Positions 18,754-30,488 of a stretch of 64,000 nt of DNA are shown piece after piece. This stretch comes from Anthopleura xanthogrammica (taxonomy: Eukaryota; Cnidaria; Anthozoa; Actiniaria; Actiniidae). Under the pieces are notes generated by a model. The model made no database searches. It worked only from the letters and a program-made list of their open reading frames with translations, and had not been told where the DNA came from. The translations under genes and the position numbers were made by a program. The stretch spans positions 13,406,082-13,470,081 of the forward strand of contig OZ025211.1 in assembly GCA_964019055.1 (NCBI GenBank), read 5' to 3'. Numbering within the stretch: the stretch's first letter is position 1; each line of letters starts with the position of its first letter.

Positions 18754-20314
18754 ATTGTTTAAGATGAGGATTCACGTTGATAAAACATGAAAGTAGAGGG
18801 CGAAGCTCATTTTGTTCTCCACGATACTGTCTAGATGAAAGACTACATTGAATAGTACAATGCCTTGCAAATGAAAATAACAGTTGAGACATTGCTTTAA
18901 AATGCATTGAATTGCATTAAGTCCAACTCATGTGATTAAGTGCAACTCACGACTTTTCCTTATAACAAGCAATTTTTATGCACATTGACTGGTGGGTTTC
19001 CTGTGTGACATCCGCTGGCCACAGGCTCAGTCATGAGATGCTCGAATTTTGCTCGGATTTCATAGGAAAGCAAAGTATACCGTACCAATCTAGGAATATG
19101 GTCGGTAGTTTTCATAGTTACTAAAGAGGAAGATATATAATGTTTATATTCATCAAATTTTGTGTTGTTTTGCACTTCGCCAAAAGGAATGTTTCGCCAT
19201 AAGAGTATCGAACGACCGACGGTCCTTTGAAATACAGCAGCAGCTTTAGCACACTGCAAGAGGGCCTGATGTAAGTATAAAAAGTTTTATTGATTGATAC
19301 ATAGTTCATCCGAGGGAACAGCTTCCATGTTACTGAAGTAATCCACTATACAATTTTAGAAAGCTGTTCTTGTTATTGTTATGTGAAGCCAAATGCCATC
19401 AAAATGCATAATCATTATGTCAACATTGTCACGTAAGCGTAGATTTTCACTCACCTGAACTTGTCAACCCTTCAGCCGCCGACCAAAATTTAGAATAAAT
19501 ATAATACAAATCTTCATTATAATGCTAAGTTATGGCATATATTCAACGATTTCATTTATGTACTTAGATATCGAAAATATCGAGCTTTTTCGGAAGAATC
19601 ATCATTTACAAAGTGATAAGTTGACGCTGTTTTTCGAAAAAAATTTGCCTTATCTCTAATTATATCGGAGTTTCACTGTTTTTGAACCTCTCAGGGAGTC
19701 CAATGATTAAGTAAACATGCAAAAGAGTTGGAAAAACGGTTTGAAATGCACCAAACTTCTCATCTTGCCATCGTAGTTTGACGATTTGGAGAAAATATTA
19801 TTGCTCTCAATGACAGGTTTCAAGCACGGCCTGCGCAAAGAAATTAAGAGGTCCCATTAATTTTATTCTTGAATTCCTTAGTGATGGTGTTGTCATTTGA
19901 ATATAGCCTTGGCCATTGGAGATATTTGGTCATTAAATTGGCCTATTTTGGCATGTTATTTTATAGGGTTAATTATTAACGTCTGCTGATTGACAAGTTT
20001 TCAATCAAACTACTGCAAACTCCTGTCATGGATTGACAAAAAATGTAAGTATACTCATGTCCAGCCAAAATAAAATCTGTTGAATTCTGAGAGTTTGGGA
20101 GGTCTTTACTTTTTCCATTTTGCAGGGTGAATTTTTTGAGATTTTTGGAAAAAAGCAGGGGGGGTGGTCTAACTCCCCCCCGATAATTCCGAATTCCGAA
20201 ATATTTTGGCATGTTGAGTTTTTGAGTGAAGCCTTTCTCTGTGCCAAGTTTCATTGAAATCGGAGAGATGGCATGTATCACGTCTTATTTGTCCTCTCTT
20301 GGACAGGCTCTTAA

Positions 20315-20640
20315 CTGTTCCTTCAAAGAACGTATCTGTCCTCTTTTTTTATCATGCTATCCTGGGTTTTATCATGCTGACTTGGGTTAACAAGAAGAAG
20401 AAGTAGACTAGGAAAACTCAGTCCGTTTATCATCTAGCCTTCTTCATCTTCTTCGCAGTGGGCCGTTGCGAGATTGAAAGGCGCTACTCGACACACTGGT
20501 GTGTCGGCAGAGACTGAAGTTCCCTGTTCAAGAATCAACCGTTTCCGTTTGTCTCTACTTAACTCTTCCTCCAAAGAACGTATCTTTTGATCTCTTTTTT
20601 TAATTACACTATCCAGGTATAGTGCATGCTTTCTTAAAAA
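20315..20640 (-). pseudogene. Repeated coding exon: remainder of copy 1 and complete copy 2
   Basis: 20315-20345 continues copy 1 (IRSLKEQ-like) past the fold-back. From about 20640 to 20400 a second copy reads KKRDQKIRSLEEELSRDKRK, then LILEQGTSVSADTPVCRVAP and FNLATAHCEEDEEG with a stop. Heptad-like Leu spacing suggests a coiled coil. The two copies lie head to tail, and copy 2 shows the empty TTAA target of the fold-back. The protein family is not recognised. Confidence 0.5.
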
Positions 20641-20944
20641 AGGTTTTCTTTAATTAAATCTTCCATGCTTTCCTTGCTCTCTTCTTTTTCTTCCCCTTCT
20701 CCCCCTTCTCACGAACCACCTTTCCTCATCCCCATTTCCACCCGCTCCATCTACTTCACCCACTCCACCCGCTTTATCCACTTTATCCCTTGCTTAATAA
20801 GAACAACTCTATTCAAGATTCCAGTAATACAGGAAGCAAATCGACCGAAGTAGGCAGGAGTTTTTTTGAAAGAAAAATTAATCCATGAAACGATAATTCC
20901 ATTAAACAAATAATACTAATAAGTACTATATAGCATAAATTAAC

Positions 20945-21110
20945 CTTTTGAGACCGTGGTCCTTTGCTGTTGCATTTGTTCTTGCTGTTTCTTTTGTTCT
21001 TGCTGTTGCTTTTGTTCTTGCGGTTTTTCTTGCTGTGGTTTCTTGCTGTTGTTGCTCTGCCCTTCAGTTCCTCTAATAAGGGCTTTCAGACGCGTTCTTC
21101 TAATAATCCC
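20945..21110 (-). pseudogene. Gln/Lys-rich exon fragment
   Basis: The minus strand reads RRTRLKALIRGTEGQSNNSK and then Gln/Glu/Lys repeats (KPQEQKQQQEQKKQQEQ). A truncated paralogue sits at 9536-9622 next to a DM-like copy, so it may be another exon of the same multicopy gene. No domain is recognised. Confidence 0.4.
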
Positions 21111-21253
21111 ATCAATTAAGAAGTAAAACAATAATATATAAATAAAATAAACAAATAAAATAATCAATCAATCGATTTATTCCTCGTCATTCTATGAATG
21201 ACATTTAGGAGTTACTCTGATTTGTTCTTAAGAGGGTAGCGTTTGTAGATTGA

Positions 21254-21562
21254 TCATTCCAGTGTCTGTAGTGGCTGACCATGTCTTGTGTTCTTTTCAT
21301 CAGAAAAGGTTAGCTTTTTAATGTACCTAATGTTTGTTGAGCGTATTATATGTGCAAACCAGTTGTTGTGTATGTACAAAATAGAGTAATGAAATTGCAC
21401 CACTGTATTTGTATATCTGATCATTTGTGAGTGTTTGCGGCCGAGTGCTTTTATCTGTTTCGAGGTGTTTGGATTCCCCTGATGAAACACGAAGCACGAG
21501 TTTTTGATGTGGTTTCTCAAACAAATTAATAATTCATTATAAACCTGTATTACAACAATCAT
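21254..21562 (-). other. Open stretch of unknown nature
   Basis: Two overlapping minus frames are open here (102 and 65 codons). One reads KPHQKLVLRVSSGESKHLE, the other LICLRNHIKNSCFVFHQGNP. Neither matches a family I can name. Low expectation of being a gene. Confidence 0.2.
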
Positions 21563-21831
21563 AAGAAAATGTAATGTTCACGCATATGAATTGAACTGAT
21601 TGCATGTATGTAAACTGAATAAAGATGAGTTAAAATCACAGAAAATGTACTCATCTATATTAGAATGACCATAAAAAAAACTGACCATAAAATGTATCGT
21701 GGAAAACTATAAAGTTATCACTTTTTTAGCAATATAGATCTATCGATTTTGTACATGTAATAAATTATTATCACCGCATAGAAAAATATAAATAAAACGT
21801 CAAACCCAATACTTTCAACGAAATCATCACT

Positions 21832-21950
21832 AGCTTAGTTGGTTATGCACTGGACTCAAAACCCAAAGGTCACTGGTTCGAGACACACCAATGGTAAGAA
21901 GTAGGGTAATAAAATAAAATAATATAAAATAAAATAAAAGTTTATTAGGT
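21832..21950 (+). mobile_element. tRNA-derived SINE with A/T-rich tail
   Basis: TAGCTTAGTTGG (A box) and GGTTCGAGACACACC (B box) are about 35 bp apart, the internal RNA polymerase III promoter layout of tRNA genes. The anticodon arm pairs poorly, so it is not a functional tRNA. An AATAAAATAAAAT-type tail follows, as in LINE-mobilised SINEs. Confidence 0.65.
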
Positions 21951-22170
21951 CAAATAAAGATTAAGGAAGTAAGAGAAAGAGAAAAAAAGAGAAAAAAGAC
22001 CAAAAAAAGATAAGTGATAATAAGTGAGCCAGAAATTTTAGAAGCCTAACAAATTTATGTTAATGAGTTCCAAACCCATGGGTTTGGATCTAATTACCAT
22101 CCGATGTTGGATCATGGTATCCAAGGGTATGCACGTGATACTAAAATAAGCACCCGATTGGACTATGAAG

Positions 22171-23430
22171 TCATGAATTATTAATGAGTTTGAGAAATGA
22201 TTGTTCTTCATCATCTAATGGAAGTGACTCCTTAAGAGGTGTTAGCTTTCTAAAGGTACAACCCTTAACTAGATTTCGTAGCAGTCTGCAGTAAGCATTG
22301 CATAGTATCTTTAATGATACAGCTGTTGTCGACCATGTTTGGCAGGTGTAAATCATCTTGCTTCTAATCAAAGAGTCAAAAATCATCCTTCTGGTGTTCA
22401 ATGCAATTGAATGGTTCTTGTAGAATGTTTCGTCGTTGTAGTAGGAGTTGATGGCACTATACTTTCTTTTAAGAAGCTCGTTTGTAGCAGTGTATGGTTG
22501 ATTGTACTGAAAGATTTGTCCAAGATACGTAAATGATTCTACATTCTCTAGAGGAGAATCCTCCAGAATACAAATATACTTTGGGTAGTCTCCATCAAGC
22601 TCATTATCATGCCAAATCATCTGCATATTGACTGTAGGATTTCAAGTGATTTTTGAAGATCTTTTACTGACTTTGCTAGTATAGCCAAATCATCGGCAAA
22701 GCCTAACCATAGTAAGACGAGAGTTCCATAGCTTTTCTCGTAGGAACGTTGCATTCTATTAGTTGGAGAAGTTTAACTTTAGAAATGCGTTTTACAACAA
22801 TAGCAACTCCGTGTTGTCTTTTTCTGTCATAGCCGCTCCAAAAGACGTCCCAGATGTCACCATACTTTGTTTTGATTGTTCTGCTATCCTTTCCGAGTCT
22901 TCTACATTCTGTAAGAGATACCAAGCTTATTTTTTTGATGGACGCGAGCTCCAAAATACTGTCAAGTCGATCGTCATATTTATCAGAGCACGACTGGATG
23001 TTTAATGTCATGGATCTCCAATGTGACAATATTTTAGTGCATTCTTCTTCTTCTTCTTCTTCTTGTCAAAGTCTTGAGATTCTTTAATATAAACAGGATG
23101 CTGAATATCTGCGTCTTTCCTGTTAGTTATCGGAGCTAATGTGTTCATTCCATTGCCGTCCCAAAAGGACGTGCTGAGCGATATTTGCATATTCTTCGAA
23201 GACAATATGGCGTCCTGAATATTATTTTGAGCTGCAGGACTTTTTAAGCAGCACAAAGGATTTTGGTTGTTGTAATTGAACTCTGTGGTGTGTCTAATTG
23301 ATCGTTGTAAAGACAGACCTGCTCTACATCCACGTTTGGTCATGTTTCTTGCGATTCCAACATATCTAAATACGGACCAAATGTCGCGAGAAATACGAGT
23401 TTTGGCAATCGAGGAAGAAATGGACAAGAG
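22171..23430 (-). pseudogene. RTE-like LINE relic with most of the RT missing
   Basis: The minus-strand reading order is: a basic N-terminal region (KRGCRAGLSLQRSIR, 23427-23100), the start of an APE endonuclease (LNIQS, DDRLDSILELASIKKISLVS, LTECRRLGKDSR, RKRQHGVAIVVKR; 23029-22703), then directly an RT C-terminal region (LENVESFTYLGQIFQ, LNTRRMIFDSLIRSKMIYTC; 22626-22171). The middle of endonuclease and RT is deleted near 22640-22700. A (CTT)n run at 23043-23065 has expanded inside the frame as poly-Lys. The element is inactive. The clade call rests on the short endonuclease motifs. Confidence 0.7.
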
Positions 23431-23603
23431 AGCATCTCTCGAGTATCTTTATGCAGCCATATCACTTTTGGAAGAAACAAATTGTTGAATTGAGAGTTAG
23501 ATCAACAGTAATGATCTACAAAAAGCTTCGGAGAGAGAGAGAGTTTCATAGTGCAGCTAGTCAAGCACAGCCAAGCTTGATGATAAATAAATAAAATAGC
23601 TCT

Positions 23604-23810
23604 CATACATTCTTTCTTGGCTGTCCTGTATCTTAAAGCTTTCGCACACAGAGTGCATCTACATTCTTAGTATATGCACTAGTACTCTTTGCGCATGGGA
23701 GCGAGGACCCCCTGATTTTTGCAAAGATTGCAAATTCGTTTGGGGATCTCGCATTCATCTTGACTACCAAAATCAGACAACTGACTTCGCTCGAAGCATT
23801 ACACCATATT
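23604..23810 (-). pseudogene. DM-domain-like exon, copy G
   Basis: The minus strand reads DECEIPKRICNLCKNQGVL, then a damaged HK pair, then ECRCTLCAKALRYRTAKKE. Two in-frame stops flank the middle, and the palindrome has gained an AGTACT insertion. It pairs with copy B (7061-7275) in sequence and in its flanks, so the two loci share a duplicated segment. Confidence 0.6.
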
Positions 23811-23996
23811 TAAAAACTGCATATGTATTTAGATATTCTGAGTGTGTGTTCAAAATAGCTAAGAGTATGGGATAAAAGATCTAAAACTACCGCATCGTTA
23901 TTACTCGAACATAACCACAGCAAATGGAAATAGCAAAATGAAGTACAAACTGAGGGGAAACTGAATATGATATTAATAAGCACGCGTTCTCCTTAC

Positions 23997-24140
23997 CATC
24001 TCTTCTTCTTCTGTCTCTGATGCTTTCCTTCTTCGTTCTTCTATATTCCAGAGTTTTTGCACAAAGAATGCATCTACAATCTTGGTAGATTTTATCTACT
24101 ACGGATTTTTACAGAGCTGGCAAAATCTACTCGAGCTCAT
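23997..24140 (-). pseudogene. DM-domain-like exon, copy F (one palindrome arm deleted)
   Basis: The minus strand keeps FCQLCKNP, then loses the bases coding MHKEC (one palindrome arm), then continues YQDCRCILCAKTLEYRR, TKKESIRD, RRRRD and the donor G|GTAAGGAGAAC at 23996. It is directly preceded by the hAT-like fragment at 24143-24475, as at copy D. Confidence 0.6.
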
Positions 24141-24142
24141 CC

Positions 24143-24475
24143 TTACAATAATCCAGCATCATAGCGAAATTGAAGCAGGGCCTGGAAGTTACCAGGGTTA
24201 TTATTTGGGTCTTCTATGTCTTTTGCGTCTTCTCTGTGACCTCTGATAGCAATTCCTTGGCGGCCACAAACTTCTAAAGTTGCTATAATGGACCTCAGAA
24301 CTTTCCTATTCTTCTCTATTTGTGCAGAATATGAGGAACTAAGTTCTGCGATAATACTAGGACGCTTTCCAGACATGGTGTCTAGGAAATCCACCATCAT
24401 AGAGTAGCCATTTTTTTGATATCATGTATTCTCATGATTTTCTAGGGCTTACAAGCCTTTCTTAAAGTTCACTAA
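24143..24475 (-). pseudogene. hAT-like (DUF4371-type) fragment
   Basis: The 85-codon frame reads DFLDTMSGKRPSIIAELSSS, QIEKNRKVLRSIIATLEVCG and RQGIAIRGHREDAKD, and ends NNPGNFQALLQFRYDAG. This is the ENR...CGRQGIALRGHRDD...GNFRALL block of hAT-derived TTF/DUF4371 proteins, upstream of the transposase catalytic core, which is absent. The stop comes right after FRYDAGLL, where it abuts DM-like exon copy F. A diverged paralogue lies at 9285-9535. Activity is impossible from this piece alone. Confidence 0.72.
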
Positions 24476-24487
24476 TAGGTAACTTAC

Positions 24488-24636
24488 TAAACCACGAAAA
24501 TCACCCACAATCTTCAGATGAAGGATGTGGCCAGCTGGTAGGTGATCACCTGGAGTTTGATGGACTGTTTCTGATGACCCAGAAAGGTGTTGCGAACAAT
24601 GGGTACCAGTTTTGTCCTTGTCTGCTACTATCTGCC
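24488..24636 (-). other. Candidate orphan exon next to the TTAA transposon
   Basis: On the minus strand an acceptor (TTTTCATAAACAG) at 24637 and a donor (A|GTAAGTTAC) at 24487 bracket 149 nt open in one frame: QIVADKDKTGTHCSQHLSGS and, later, PAGHILHLKIVGDFRGL. It is too short to identify. It may belong to a gene that the transposon at 24787 interrupts, or to another element. Confidence 0.35.
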
Positions 24637-24786
24637 CTGTTTATGAAAAGAAATACACCAGAGGCAAAATTGCAATTTTTATAACTAAATGAATTCGGAT
24701 ATTTTTTCTGACACAATTATTATAAGCTTATTGTATTCCATTTCACAAGTTATTCATTCTGATCCGCCAATATCTTTAATCTTTAA

Positions 24787-25903
24787 GAGGGGATGTCAGC
24801 ATAAATCAAACATTTTCGAAATTTCGTGGCAACAGTCGAAAAATAGATTTCGCTCATATTGTAACCTTAGATAGGCCTTAACCTAAATAGCATCATGGTG
24901 TAGTTCGTTTGGAAAAATACCGCTTAGTTTCCGAGAAAAACGAAAAAATGCATTTTTCGGAATTTCGGCCCTGTGACGGGAGGGAAAATTCGACAACTTC
25001 AGAGGTTCGCGTCGGCAAAGGAAAGTAATTCAGACACATAAAAGCACCTGAATCCTATTAACTGTCATCCTAACTTCCATTAGGAGCATTTTTAGCTATC
25101 TCAGAGTCCTTTTTCAAGACAAAAAATAATAATTTTTAACCCATACATTTTACGATGCTAAAAGTAGAGGAAGTTTAAAAAACTATTTTGGCATGTGCTA
25201 TATAAAATAATTGGCTCAAGTTTTTTCCAGTTAAAGTTAAGATATTATATTATCATATTCTACTGAAATCCGTTTGGGTAAATAATTTATCGCGGAAATA
25301 AAAAGCTTGGAATTCTTTGAAAATTCAGCAAATGGTCTGTCGGCAAACACACAAACAACACAATAAACCCGTGATTATTCTTTTTTCAAGCAGTAACAGT
25401 GGCTTAGCGAGGGGGAGCAAATTACGTAATTGTTTGTTCGTTTACCTATTTTTTGGATCCCCCAAAATTCGCAAATATCGCTGTTTTTTTTTGTTTTTTT
25501 TTGCTGGTCCTCGCTACGCCCCTGAGCAGTAATCTAAAGTCAAACTACTCTAGAAGGCCTAAGTTATTATTTAGAAGGTAAAAAAATAACTTTATGAGGC
25601 TCCTATTCTAGCACGCTGTCACTCAGCAATTCGCGAGAAGTAGACTATATTGTAAACAAACTTGAAATAACAAAGAGCTTACAGTATTCTCCCGTTTTTT
25701 CGGCTAATTTCAGAATATTCTGCCTTATTCGGTGAATATAGCTAATAGATAGGCGAAGGATAAGAAGTTGTTCTATTTTTCTTGCTTGTAGCATGATAAA
25801 ATGGGAAAGGAAATTTTTGAATCTAGATGTAAACATGCAATCTACGATGCCGCGCGCCGATAAAAAACAATAAACGTCAAAGTAAAATTGACAGTGACAG
25901 TGA
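24787..25903. repeat. Left TIR of the TTAA transposon
   Basis: It matches 30489-31477 inverted, differing mainly by point changes, an 8-bp indel and the 128-bp MITE at 25397-25524. Confidence 0.88.
25397..25524. mobile_element. hAT-type MITE, 8-bp target duplication
   Basis: The ends CAGTGGCTTAGCGAGG and the complement CAGGGGCGTAGCGAGG are imperfect inverted repeats. AGCAGTAA flanks both sides (25389-25396, 25525-25532). The opposite TIR (near 30850) has the single AGCAGTAA site without the insert, which proves insertion after the transposon was formed. CAG-type ends with 8-bp duplications are the hAT hallmark. Confidence 0.9.
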
Positions 25904-27733
25904 TTATGATAATTAAGAGATCGTGTGTTTTGAATTTTATGTGATGGATTTCCTTTAAATTAAAAAAATCTTACCTTCAAAAATATTTTTGATAAAAGAT
26001 GTTCAGGTACTTGCACTGCAGCTACAGGTGTTAACTAGTTCTTGCAGGAGAAGCAAGTAGGGCTTCTTGCGTCTTATCTTAATTTGTGACGTGTCAAGCT
26101 CATAGGAGGCACATATTTCTTGGAGCATATGAATTGAAAAAGAGGATAGCTTGGACTTCGATGCCATCTCGCAGATATTGTAAGTATCAAACATAATTGG
26201 ATGTTGTGCAGCAACCATTTCCATTACTTCATTCATTACTTTAAAGATTTGTCTTTCTTTGCTTTCGTCATTGTTCTTCATTTCATCCTCATCTTCCAAA
26301 TCCTCAGAAGAGCCTAGCTTCTCTTTCCTTGCCAAGCGCGAGAAAAAGCCAGCTATTTGTTGCGATGTAAGATACTCGTTCTTATTGAACATACTCGTTC
26401 CGTCTTCGTTTTTAGCCCTTCTCATGTTCTGCGCCACAGTTGCCGGATTGGCCTTTCGTCCAGTGGATTCTCCGTTTTCAAAAATATCGGTGAGATATTT
26501 TTTCTGATCTTTATTAAATCTCTTTCGTTTTGCAGCTGATTTCAGTGCCCATCCTTTAGGAAGCACTTGATCATGATCTAGATTGATGGTAGTGTTTCCA
26601 TCTATTTGAGGAACGTCAGTAGCACCATGCTTTGATGGAAACAAAGGTAACCTTTGATACTTCATCATCTGGAATCTTGTTCAGCTTTGGCAATTCGGCT
26701 GGAAGACTAAAGTTACTCCAAGCTATAAATTTACCAGCTCCAACTTTGTAAGCTCTCCAAACTGTGATTCCTGTCTTGCTGTAAGCGATGTTGTTAATAA
26801 AGCTCACGCCTTCCCATTTCTCTGATATATCCGGAGAAGCTTGAGCGCCACACAGTGATACTCTTACCCCAGGGATTCCTCCAAAGGACTCCATAGCACA
26901 CTTCATCTGCTGAGCAGTATCTATATCATGTCCTGACTTCAAATACTTCTTCATGTGATTCTTGATAGTTGCAGCCTTTCTATCGCACGAACCTTTGCCA
27001 CCCTGCGGGTCTGAGAAATCAGTGCGCACAAGATTAAAGTCGTTTTGTGATGCAACCTGATAAATGCCAAGCATAGTTGACGCAGAATGATAGCATCCGG
27101 CATTATCTTGTCTAAGGTACAGAGAGGTAATGTCAGGAGTGATGCTCTTTAGCTGCTGTAGAACGTCGTCAAAAATAGCTAGAACAGCGGGGCTGTCTTG
27201 GATACAGCTTTCAAATATATGTACAAAAGTCAACATTTTCATTTCACCTTCATCTGTTTTGGTCATGGCAACAGTTATGTGCCAGGGGATCCCACGCTTA
27301 CCAAACCAGTCTTGTTGGCTTTCCCGAAACTTTCTAGGCAAAAATTTCATTGCCCAATCGGAAACTAAATGCACTGCCTCCTTGTTTAGATCTTGAATAA
27401 TTTCCTGCCTTGCTTGATCTTGATTGATTGATCGTAAAAGATGGGACGTCCAGGCGTCGATGTTCTGCGCGGATTGGGAAATCAAGAACTCCATTTCATC
27501 CTTTTCTTCCGAGGAGCATCTTGTGCTTTCTGCAACGCATTTTATTTCTTTCAGATTTACTGGAAATAGATTACACCTATCGCATTTCATGTCATGCTCA
27601 TGGTCACAGTCAGCCATGTGGTCATCTTCACTTGGATAACTTAGGGCGTGCGTTCTGCAGTGATCTGCAACATTTGAGCTTTTGGAAATGTGAACCTAAA
27701 ACAAAGGATTATAACAATATTTGAATTTCCTTA

Positions 27734-28017
27734 AGGCCTATTTACACGGCAGCTTCAAGACTTGTCGTAGAATTTTAAACTTTAGCTTAAAATCCTACGA
27801 CAATCGTAGGAAAATGACGTGTTCGACCGTGATTGGGACTGGAACTGTTGTCCGCCAATTTGTTTGTTGCTCGCCCCAGTCTCTCATAAGGCATACAGAG
27901 TGAATTGCTCGCGTTTTTTTAGTGCCGCGTGCGATAAGTTGTGCGCGTGTAAATGGTACCTAAATTTTGCCGTATACGTTAAGTCGCACACGACAATCTT
28001 GCCGTGTAAATAGGCCT
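27734..28017. mobile_element. MITE with TTA duplication inside transposase intron 3
   Basis: The 18-bp ends AGGCCTATTTACACGGCA are perfect inverted repeats. TTA flanks both sides (27731-27733, 28018-28020), the 3-bp TWA pattern of PIF/Harbinger elements. It lies between donor 28118 and acceptor 27696, so it need not harm the gene. Confidence 0.8.
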
Positions 28018-29509
28018 TTACGCTCTCGTTGGTTGGGAGCTCGCATCTTCAATGCAGTGCCCGCTTTCAATAGAGCCGATTCTGTTACATTATGACTGAA
28101 AGTGGAAGTCCATCTTACCTTATAATCGCCTTTGAGGTAACGCTTTGCTAGTTTGAGCTTCTGCTTTGTTTCCTTTGCCCAAGTAAGCCCATTCCCGTAA
28201 GTTTCTCCAAGCTTTTCAACTATCTCCTCAAGATCATCAAAGGCTTTTGCTCCGAGTGCTGAAAAGTTGTCTAGGCCCTGTAGAGATTTGCGCACTGAAG
28301 CTGAACACACACTCAGAACTCTGCATAACGAACTACGACTCATTGGTTCGAAGCCTGTTTCTTGACAATAGCTTTGGTACTGACAAATAACTTGCTCAGG
28401 TATCAAAGATCTTATGACATTTGGGATTATGATTTCTGTTTGTGACGATAGCTTTAGGGTTTTCTCGCCAAATGGCAAATCTTGTACAATGTGAGCTGGT
28501 AATGAAGGAAATGAAGTGCTCAAGTTTTTCTGGTTTCACGTACATTCTCGTGTTCTTAGTGGAAGGTAAAACTGCCCCTCTGCCGTGGAGTAAAAGGTGG
28601 TGTCTTGCAATATTGAAGCGATATCTCGTCAAAGCTCTCGAAAACTCACTTTGTCCGCCATGATGGATAAGATCTGTCTGCGAGTGCTCCAAGAACTGCT
28701 GTTGTTGTAACATTCAGATAAGGCCTCCATAACGGTGTCATCAACACTGCGTTCATTAGAATTTGTTGTTTTCAATGAGGCAAATAACATGTCAGCATCG
28801 TCAGGAGCAATCTCCCTCAGGCATGCATCTACAACCTGTTGTGCTTTCCGGATATGAAAACGCTTTGTGCGCTCTGATGTATGCTCATAAGGTAAAGAAA
28901 GGGAATGACGGATAGGGCTAATGTCCCGTGAACAAAGGAAGGCATTCAGTTTTTCTTTTGGGGAAGCATCAGTCTCCGGTTCTTCTGCAGTAACAGATAA
29001 GTAAGAAGCATCGCTTGGCTGATACAGACTCATGGGCGAGGAGAACTTTGGATTAAACGTTACTTCCTCCTTTTCGTCCTATATAAAATTATTAAAATAA
29101 AAACAAGAAAATATAAAGACAATGAACGCCTTTCTTATTTTTATTTTAATAAGGTAGCTTGATACAAAAATGGACCAATTCTAATAACTTTAAAACAAAT
29201 TATCACCAACTGAAAACTCGGGTAGCCGGAATATTTTCTGAATGCAAATTGTAGCTGGTGAAAATATAGTTTTTTCTCTAGTTTTCATCTCTTTTTGAAG
29301 CCCAATAGTTCTGTGATTGCGATTTTTGCATTTTACTAAAATTGTGATTTAAAAAATGACTCGCGAGTAACTAGTTTGAACTGCGGCGTTATTGGAAGGC
29401 TAAAAGATGAGGGAAACGATTCTAGTATTCATGTATGAATAGATTTCCAAACAACAAAACTGTGTAAAATATACGCAGTACTTCTTTTATTTATTTTTAG
29501 AGTTTTCCC

Positions 29510-29540
29510 CTTCCTCTCCCACCCCCCCCCCCCCCCTTGC
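29510..29540. repeat. Poly-C tract
   Basis: A run of C (with one A) lies in the intron between exons 2 and 3 of the transposase gene. Confidence 0.8.
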
Positions 29541-30488
29541 ACGCTTTGTACCAATCCGCCGCAATTGGCCTTTTTAATTAACTAATTTATTCTGATTATT
29601 CAAACTGATAAGCAAATGAGCATTTTTTTTAAATAGCAAAACCAAGATTTCAAAAACACACTTGCGTACAAAAATGAATTAATCTTAGATCAGTGATAAA
29701 CTCATTCCGTTTCCAAGGGTTTTCTAAGAAGAGATACTTACAAGTGACAGATGACTTATCTCCTCGACAACTCTCTGTTCTAGGTCGAGTTCTTGGGAGC
29801 CGCTGGCGGTGGTGTTGAGCGGATTCTGGGTATCACAGTCTTGGAGTTTTTTTAATGTTTTTCTGCAATTTATGCACATCCCTAAACAACAATTCATATT
29901 TTCATTAATATACAAATATATTACATATTAGACAGAAAAATTGCGCAAATCAAAACTTAAGGGTCAATACAAACTTCTTACCTGAACCTACTTGTAGGAA
30001 TACGCCAGTCTTCTTTAATATCAAAGCCGAATCTGCTGTTCCTATTCCTCTTTCATACCTCGGCCATTTCCCTTTGGTCTTTTGATGCTTCGAGATTTCT
30101 ACAGGTATTCTGCACCTTGTATTGCAACCTCTTGTCCATCCCAACCCTAATTTTGAACGATGGAATGGACATATCGTCCACGTATCGACATTATCTGGAC
30201 AAATAAATATGGCTGCGCGACTCAAGATCAAATCAACTTCATTTTCGGGACCAGAGAACACAAAGGCAGTCTTGTGGTCAGAAATCTCCTTTTTACATGC
30301 CAATAGAGGGATTATCGTAGCATCTCGTTTCCTGTCTTTTGGATCGAACCCGCAGCTTCCTCCAACCAAAGATTTAAAAGAGCAACTTACTTCCATAATA
30401 TATCTACAATCACCTTAAGCAACAACGCCAACACGCATTTCTTTTTTATTCAATAGAGGAAAACAATATGCATAACTAGAAACAGATG

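Larger units (their letters stand above)
17948..20310. repeat. Right arm of fold-back element 1
   Basis: This is an inverted copy of 14882-16566. Removing the MITE at 18039-18753 brings it to about 1.65 kb, matching the left arm. The adjoining 17650-17947 also matches inner arm sequence of fold-back element 2 (near 36660-36890 inverted), so the left arm has lost that inner part. Confidence 0.82.
14878..20314. mobile_element. TTAA-flanked fold-back element 1 (core 14882-20310)
   Basis: The element begins GAGCCTGTCC at 14882 and ends GGACAGGCTC at 20310, each bordered by TTAA (14878-14881, 20311-20314). The arms are inverted copies: 14882-16566 and 17948-20310, the latter enlarged by a 715-bp MITE. 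No transposase is encoded. TTAA duplications are used by piggyBac, Kolobok and Sola3 elements; the superfamily is not settled here. The paralogue near 20555 shows the uninterrupted CTCTACTTAACT site. Confidence 0.88.
26003..30396 (-). pseudogene. Transposase gene of the TTAA transposon (4 exons, frameshifted)
   Basis: The exons on the minus strand are 30396-29982, 29881-29742, 29078-28119 and 27695-26003. All junctions have GT-AG sites and the phases agree. Exon 1 has Cys pairs ([14 protein letters not shown]), exon 2 GMCINCRKTLKKLQ. Exon 4 carries the likely catalytic core: VSDWAMKFLP, YLRQDNAGCYHS and GGKGSCDRKAA (Asp 87, 171 and 212 counted from its first Met), then a homeodomain-like C terminus (FNKDQKKYLTDIFENGEST ... 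LTSQQIAGFFSRLARKEK). One-base frameshifts near 28640, 28495 and 26650 inactivate it. I have met this protein type as a large uncharacterised cnidarian family; a superfamily name would be a guess. Confidence 0.75.

Noticed and set aside
21832..21905. Functional tRNA gene
   Set aside because: A and B boxes are present, but the anticodon stem pairs poorly and an AATAAAAT tail follows, so a SINE is the better call.
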